Source: Micromonospora chaiyaphumensis
Lineage (GTDB): Bacteria > Actinomycetota > Actinomycetes > Mycobacteriales > Micromonosporaceae
Direction: 5' to 3'
NCBI RefSeq assembly: GCF_900091435.1
Contig: NZ_FMCS01000017.1
Coordinates: 36,920-100,919, forward strand
DNA: 64,000 nucleotides
The translations under genes were made by a program, and so were the position numbers. The notes below the pieces were generated by a model, which worked only from the letters and a program-made list of their open reading frames with translations, searched no databases and had not been told where the DNA came from. This document shows positions 59,453 to 64,000 of this stretch, one piece after another (position 1 is the stretch's first letter; each line of letters opens with the position of its first letter).

Positions 59453-62425
59453 GTGAGGTCCAGAGCAGCGAACGCCGCGGCCGCCGCCACATCCATCATG
59501 TCCACCCTTGTCGTTGCCGCGATCCTCATCGCAAGCGGCGTGTGGCATCCTCGGCTACCGTCGCCGGCGGCGCTCCGGCAGTGGATTCACCAACCGTTGA
59601 CGACCGACTTCGTCATCCTCCTGGCCGAAGCAGGCGCCGTGATGCTGTGGCTGCTCCTGGCAACCACCGTCCTGACCCGCGCCTACACGACGCTGGCTCG
59701 CCGCCTGCGCTGGCTGCCCGCACTACACCTACCCGGCCCCGTCCAAGGCCTCACCGCCGCACTGCTCGGCGCCACCGCCGTCACCACCGCCACCGCGGGC
59801 ACCCCCGCCCACCCCGCCCCCGCAACCGGAACCACGCACGACAGCGACGCGCAGACTCCGCAAGCTTCGACCACCGCCCCAGCGACCCGCCAGGTGAGCA
59901 GCAGTCAACAGCTGATTCTCATGCCGGCCGACCGTACCTCCACCCACACCGTCAGGCGAGGGGACACCCTCTCCAAGATCGCCGCTGAGCGGCTCGGCGA
60001 CGCCGACCGCTGGCCCGAAATCTTCGCCCTCAACCGCGGCACCCACTTCACCCACACCGGCGGCACCCTGCGCAACCCGAACGTCATCTACCCCGGCTGG
60101 ACCCTCACCCTGCCCGACGGCGCCACCCCACCGACCAAAACGAACCGACCCCGCACCGAATCGCCACCGCCGGCCCCGGATGAACCGGACCTCGCCACCC
60201 CTGCCCCCGCCCCGACAACCACCGCGCCGCCCTCGACACCGCACCCGGCACCACCCACGGCAACCAATCCCACAATCGAGCCGAGCCACGCGCCGACACC
60301 CACCACCGCCGGCACCTGCGCCAGCGCAGACAACACCACGAGCACGCCTACCTCCGGACCGACCGCGGACCGTGGACCCCGCCCCAGCAGCCCCGACCGG
60401 GGCGTGGTGCTGCCCAGCGGCAGCTGGATAAGCCTGGGCCTCGCCCTGGCCATCACCACCGCCGCCGCCCTCGTCTGGGCGCACCGCCAGCGCCGCTACA
60501 CCGCGGGCAAGCCCTCCACCACGCCGCGCTGGGAAACGCAAACTCTCGCCCCCTTGCCCCGGCTGATTGGGCAGATCCGCCGCGCGCTGCGCCAAACCGC
60601 CACCATGCCGGGCGAAACGGGCCAACACAACGAGCCGGCGGACGCTGCAGTCGGCGATCCCGACGGCACCAGCACCCTGGGCAAGACCAATTCGAGCAGT
60701 CAACAAGCGACGTCACGCGATCCTTCGGCCACCGCCTCACACGCCACCTCCGCACTGACCAGCAGCAGCCACGGCTTCGACCCGGTCATGCCGGCGCCTG
60801 CGCCGCTGACGGTATGGCCTCCCGCCGGACTGGGCCTGACCGGACCCGGCGCAGACGCCGCCGCCCGAGGCTTCCTCACCGCCGCCCTCGCCACCGACAC
60901 CGACGAACATCCCCACGCGCGCACCCACGTCGTGATACCGGCAGCGACTGCGGCGACCCTGCTCGGCGCCACCACAGGCACCGTGCCCCGCACACCCCGG
61001 CTGAGGATCACCCCCACCCTCGACGACGCGCTGGACCTCCTCGAAGCCCTGGCGCTGCACCGCACCCGACTGCTCGACCAACACGAGACCGCCACCGTCG
61101 CCGACCTACGCGCGGACCCCTACGAAGAACCCCTCCCACCGGTCATGCTCCTCACCCACCCCCCGGACCGGCGCGAGCACCCCCGCGTCGCCGCCCTCCT
61201 CACCCAAGGGCAACGCCTGGACATCCACGGCGTGCTCCTCGGCCCCTGGTCCGACGGCACCACCGTCACCGTCAACGAGGACGGCACCACCACACCCGCC
61301 GACCCCGACCACGCCTCCCACCGCGCCGACATCGGCCGGCTCACCGTCCTCGAACCCACCGAGACCCTCGATCTGCTCGCCGTGCTGGCCGAGGCCCACA
61401 CCGGCGAGGCCCCCTCCCCAGCCCCCACCGAGCCCACGCCCACTACACCGCGCACAGGCGCACAGCCCGACCCGCGAACAGCGCCGGCGCACCAACATCA
61501 GCTAGCAACGACGCCGGCCAACACACCCCTACACGGCGCTCACCACGAGATCCAGGCGCTCGACACGGGCCACGCTGACGCCCTCGACCAACCCCTCGCC
61601 ACCAGCACGCCGGCGACCAGCTCCACCCCACCAGCCCCCGAAACCGGCACCGTCACCACGGTCGCTGTCACCGTGCTCGGTGCTCCCGCCCTCGCCCACG
61701 CGAACCCGCAGCGCAGCCTGCGCGCCAAATCCCTCGAACTGCTCGTATACCTGGCCGCACGCGACGGCACCGCCACCACCGAAGCGATCCTCGACGACCT
61801 GCTGCCCGACGCACCCGCAAGCAAAGCCACCCACCGGCTGCACACCTACGTCTCCGACCTGCGCAGCGTCCTGCGCCACCACGGCGGACCCGGCACCTAC
61901 CTCACCCACCCCCGCCACCGCTACGAGCTCAACCCCGACCGTCTCGACGTGGACCTGTGGCGGATGCGCGCCGCCCTCCGCGCCGCCAACACCGCCACCA
62001 GCAAAGCCGAACGCATCGCGGCGCTGCGCCGCGCCGTCGACACCTACCGCGCACCACTCGCCGACGGCTGCGACTACGAGTGGATCGAGCCCCACCGGGA
62101 AGCCGTGCGGCAACAAGCCCTCGACGCGGCCGTCGCCCTCACCGAGGAACTCGACGGCCAACCAGCCGAGCAGCTAGCCGTCGTCGACGCCGCCATCGGC
62201 CAGCACCCCTACGCCGAGCAGCTGTACCAGGTCGCCATGCGCGCCCGCGCGCACCTCGGCGACATCGACGGCGTGCGGGCCCTACGCCGAACCGTGACAC
62301 GGCAGCTCGCCGAAATCGACGCCGAGCCCAGCGACGACACCCTCACACTGGCCGACCAACTCATCACCAAGCTGCGCCCCGCCGGCCGAGAAGGTCGGGC
62401 CGCAGCGCAGGGAGCACGCTCGTGA
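59453..62425 (+). CDS. LysM - membrane - BTAD protein
   Basis: A 990-residue protein. Spans at about 17-35, 50-77 and weakly 100-120. A LysM peptidoglycan-binding domain at about 162-222 (HTVRRGDTLSKIAAERLGDA, YPGWTLTLPDG). A Pro/Thr linker, a further span at about 322-346 (SLGLALAITTAAALVWAH), a long cytoplasmic region, and a C-terminal winged helix/BTAD pair (about 735-985). AGGAGG supports GTG at 59453; the frame open from 59282 is rejected. The layout places a cell-wall sensor outside and a SARP-like output inside. Confidence 0.8.
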   Translation: MRSRAANAAAAATSIMSTLVVAAILIASGVWHPRLPSPAALRQWIHQPLTTDFVILLAEAGAVMLWLLLATTVLTRAYTTLARRLRWLPALHLPGPVQGLTAALLGATAVTTATAGTPAHPAPATGTTHDSDAQTPQASTTAPATRQVSSSQQLILMPADRTSTHTVRRGDTLSKIAAERLGDADRWPEIFALNRGTHFTHTGGTLRNPNVIYPGWTLTLPDGATPPTKTNRPRTESPPPAPDEPDLATPAPAPTTTAPPSTPHPAPPTATNPTIEPSHAPTPTTAGTCASADNTTSTPTSGPTADRGPRPSSPDRGVVLPSGSWISLGLALAITTAAALVWAHRQRRYTAGKPSTTPRWETQTLAPLPRLIGQIRRALRQTATMPGETGQHNEPADAAVGDPDGTSTLGKTNSSSQQATSRDPSATASHATSALTSSSHGFDPVMPAPAPLTVWPPAGLGLTGPGADAAARGFLTAALATDTDEHPHARTHVVIPAATAATLLGATTGTVPRTPRLRITPTLDDALDLLEALALHRTRLLDQHETATVADLRADPYEEPLPPVMLLTHPPDRREHPRVAALLTQGQRLDIHGVLLGPWSDGTTVTVNEDGTTTPADPDHASHRADIGRLTVLEPTETLDLLAVLAEAHTGEAPSPAPTEPTPTTPRTGAQPDPRTAPAHQHQLATTPANTPLHGAHHEIQALDTGHADALDQPLATSTPATSSTPPAPETGTVTTVAVTVLGAPALAHANPQRSLRAKSLELLVYLAARDGTATTEAILDDLLPDAPASKATHRLHTYVSDLRSVLRHHGGPGTYLTHPRHRYELNPDRLDVDLWRMRAALRAANTATSKAERIAALRRAVDTYRAPLADGCDYEWIEPHREAVRQQALDAAVALTEELDGQPAEQLAVVDAAIGQHPYAEQLYQVAMRARAHLGDIDGVRALRRTVTRQLAEIDAEPSDDTLTLADQLITKLRPAGREGRAAAQGARS

Positions 62426-63396
62426 GCCCGCTGACCAGCCCCACCACCCATACCGCGGACAACTCGACAAGCGAGGCCGCGACTGATGTGGCTGTGGTGC
62501 ACCTGAAGCGGCTGCGATGGGCAGTACGGGCAACCCTCACCCTCGGAGTCGCCGCATCGGTCGCCGCGAACGTGCTGCACGCCCGACCGAACCCGATCAG
62601 CCAGATCATCGCCGCGTGGCCGCCGCTGGCGCTGCTGCTCACCGTCGAGCTGATCTCCCGCGTCCCGCACCACCGCCGCTCCCTCGGCATCATCCGCATC
62701 GCCGCCACCAGCGTTATCGCCGCCATCGCCACCTGGGTCTCGTACTGGCACCTCGTCGGGGTCGCCGCCCGCTACGGCGAGGCCGGCGCAGGGGCCGCCT
62801 ACCTGCTGCCCATCTCCGTTGACGGCCTGGTCATCGTCGCCAGCGTCAGCCTCGTCGAGCTCACCGCCCGGATCCGCGCGGGACAACCCGAACAGCACCC
62901 CCAGCCCCCTGTGGCCGCCCCACCCAGCCCTGCGTCCACCACACGCATGCCGCACGCCGCGTCAGCGGGCCGCCGAGACGAGGGCACTGCAGACCCGTCA
63001 TCCGGCGCGAGGGCATTAGCCGATCCGGTCCCGTGCCCTGACCCGCCGCAGCGTCGCCCACAACATGACGCCGGCGACGGTGAGCGCCGGCCGAGGCGCC
63101 ACCTGGTCGACGTCGCCAAGCCACCCTCGGCCAACGCGCCGGCGCAGCAGCCGCCCGCCACCAGCACCGCGAACGGCGAGCCGGCGGTGAACGGCGACCA
63201 GCTGGTGCCGTCGGAGACGGCCGCCGCCGTTGCCCACTGGCACCGGCGGGAGCCCCACCTGCATCCGGCCGAGATCGCGGCGCGTATCGGACGCTCGGAA
63301 CGCACCGTGCGCCGCTACTGGCCGCCACGTCCGCAGACACCACCGGCAGCCAACGCGAACCACGCCGGTGAGCTCACCGAAGGGGCCCGCACCTAG
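62422..63396 (+). CDS. DUF2637 (SpdB-like) membrane protein with C-terminal HTH
   Basis: A 324-residue protein. The DUF2637 domain has about four spans (residues ~35-155; AVRATLTLGVAASVAANVLH, LLPISVDGLVIVASVSLVEL). A long Pro-rich linker follows. The C-terminal helix-turn-helix (HPAEIAARIGRSERTVRRYW, about 275-294) ends the protein. DUF2637 proteins are frequent on actinomycete plasmids and integrative elements, where SpdB-type members take part in mycelial spreading. The GTGA overlap with the LysM-BTAD gene couples the two. Confidence 0.8.
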   Translation: MSPLTSPTTHTADNSTSEAATDVAVVHLKRLRWAVRATLTLGVAASVAANVLHARPNPISQIIAAWPPLALLLTVELISRVPHHRRSLGIIRIAATSVIAAIATWVSYWHLVGVAARYGEAGAGAAYLLPISVDGLVIVASVSLVELTARIRAGQPEQHPQPPVAAPPSPASTTRMPHAASAGRRDEGTADPSSGARALADPVPCPDPPQRRPQHDAGDGERRPRRHLVDVAKPPSANAPAQQPPATSTANGEPAVNGDQLVPSETAAAVAHWHRREPHLHPAEIAARIGRSERTVRRYWPPRPQTPPAANANHAGELTEGART

Positions 63397-63644
63397 CAAC
63401 CGCGACCGCTTCCACGACCCACGGAACTCCGGGGGAAGAGATGTCGGCGTACGGGTTCCGGTGCAGAGTCGGGTAGGCCAGACGTGCAAGGTCGGGGCGC
63501 GAAGCATTCGGGACGCTGCGACGGCGGCCGGCCCCACGTCCGCTACTCACGATGAGTAATCGGTGGACGTGAGCTGGCGCCCGGAGAGCGGCAGATCAGT
63601 ACCCAGCCCGCGCGGTTTCTGGATTTTGCCGCGCTTGTGGGAGT

Positions 63645-64000
63645 TTATGTGGCGTCTTCTTGTTCTGGTCTTTCTACCTGGTCGAGTAGAGCGGTCAATG
63701 CCTGCAACGATTGTTCGTCGAGGATGGCGGTGACTACGTCGGAAAATCTGTGTTCGCCGAGTTTCGCGCGGAGGTCACGGAGTCGGGCGATATCGAAACT
63801 GGCTTGGGGAACGCCGATTCCGAGCCGTATCGCGAGGGCCTGGCAGTGGAAGGTTACTGCCTCGGCGATGTCGCCCGTTTCGGTACGCAGGGTTCCGAGC
63901 TGGCTGATTGAGGTGGCCGTGCCGGCCCGGTTGCCCAGCTCCTCGTCGATGGTCAGCGATTGCTGGTAGCGGCGTTCGGCCTCGGCGTAGTCGCCCCGGT
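63645..64000 (-). CDS. TPR protein, C-terminal part (5' end outside window)
   Basis: 118 visible residues of TPR type (YAEAERRYQQSLTIDEELGN, TATSISQLGTLRTETGDIAE), ending in a Glu/Asp-rich tail at a TAA. Such repeats form the C-terminus of NB-ARC/AfsR-like or XRE regulators in actinomycetes; the N-terminal domain needed to decide is not in the window. A TACTCA-CGA-TGAGTA stem at 63544-63558 lies downstream. Confidence 0.7.
   Translation of the reverse strand, partial: RGDYAEAERRYQQSLTIDEELGNRAGTATSISQLGTLRTETGDIAEAVTFHCQALAIRLGIGVPQASFDIARLRDLRAKLGEHRFSDVVTAILDEQSLQALTALLDQVERPEQEDAT

Noticed and set aside
20823..64000. Second copy of the tRNA-Val 3' end (attR)
   Set aside because: None was found on reading through to the right edge; it may lie outside the window, so no element boundaries are claimed.
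1..64000. CRISPR arrays, rRNA genes and complete insertion sequences
   Set aside because: No phased repeats with unique spacers, no rRNA segments and no transposase motifs (DDE, HUH) were seen on either strand.

Overview
The window is high-GC actinobacterial DNA. GTG and TTG starts, 1-4 bp ATGA/GTGA gene overlaps, leaderless promoters, an SsgB-like sporulation protein, SARP/BTAD proteins and XRE-TPR regulators all suggest a filamentous member of the Micromonosporaceae (Micromonospora-like). This placement is inferred from gene content; there is no marker gene such as 16S.

Left part (1-20.8 kb) looks like ordinary chromosome. It holds the 5' part of a HelD/HelR RNA-polymerase-recycling ATPase; a LolA-like exported protein divergent from an OmpR/histidine-kinase pair; a membrane protein with a lipase-like GHSHG motif; a TPR-TM-FN3 protein; a MarR/VOC divergent pair sharing one palindrome; a K+ channel; and a sulfonate-scavenging operon (SsuA-SsuB-SsuC, LLM monooxygenase, flavin reductase, nitroreductase). 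That operon is preceded by a 25-codon leader peptide ending Ala-Leu-Cys-stop and followed by Rrf2 and AraC regulators. An SDR, an SsgB-like protein and a PGPGW membrane protein close the block at a tRNA-Val(CAC).

From the tRNA rightwards (20.8-64 kb) the content is accessory. (1) A FxLD-family class I lanthipeptide cluster (21.0-30.0 kb, minus strand): a 52-codon precursor, LanB dehydratase, LanC cyclase, a SpaB_C-like/protein-isoaspartate methyltransferase fusion, a helical-repeat protein, a small ORF and an APH-like kinase. (2) An XRE-TPR regulator translationally coupled to a RibD-like deaminase, bracketed by arrays of AGGTC half-sites at 12-bp spacing. (3) GPP34, APC permease and GNAT. 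(4) A type I restriction-modification operon with visibly lower GC and a single-TRD HsdS. (5) A zone of decay and small genes: a twice-frameshifted regulator, a frameshifted ATP-dependent DNA ligase, a 50-codon membrane protein and two HNH proteins. (6) A ubiquitin-like conjugation operon (Ubl, E2-like, JAB/JAMM peptidase, E1-like; 50.9-53.6 kb) behind a near-consensus promoter and divergent from a STAS/HATPase pair. (7) A block of a DUF6745 protein, a membrane-fused Hsp70/actin-like ATPase, two membrane-anchored BTAD proteins (one with LysM) and a DUF2637/SpdB-like protein.

The strongest candidate for an under-described system is the Ubl-E2-JAB-E1 operon with its divergent STAS/ATPase neighbours and the membrane Hsp70/BTAD/LysM block beside it. 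The FxLD lanthipeptide cluster with its unannotated precursor comes second. All functions are read from sequence motifs without database searches.
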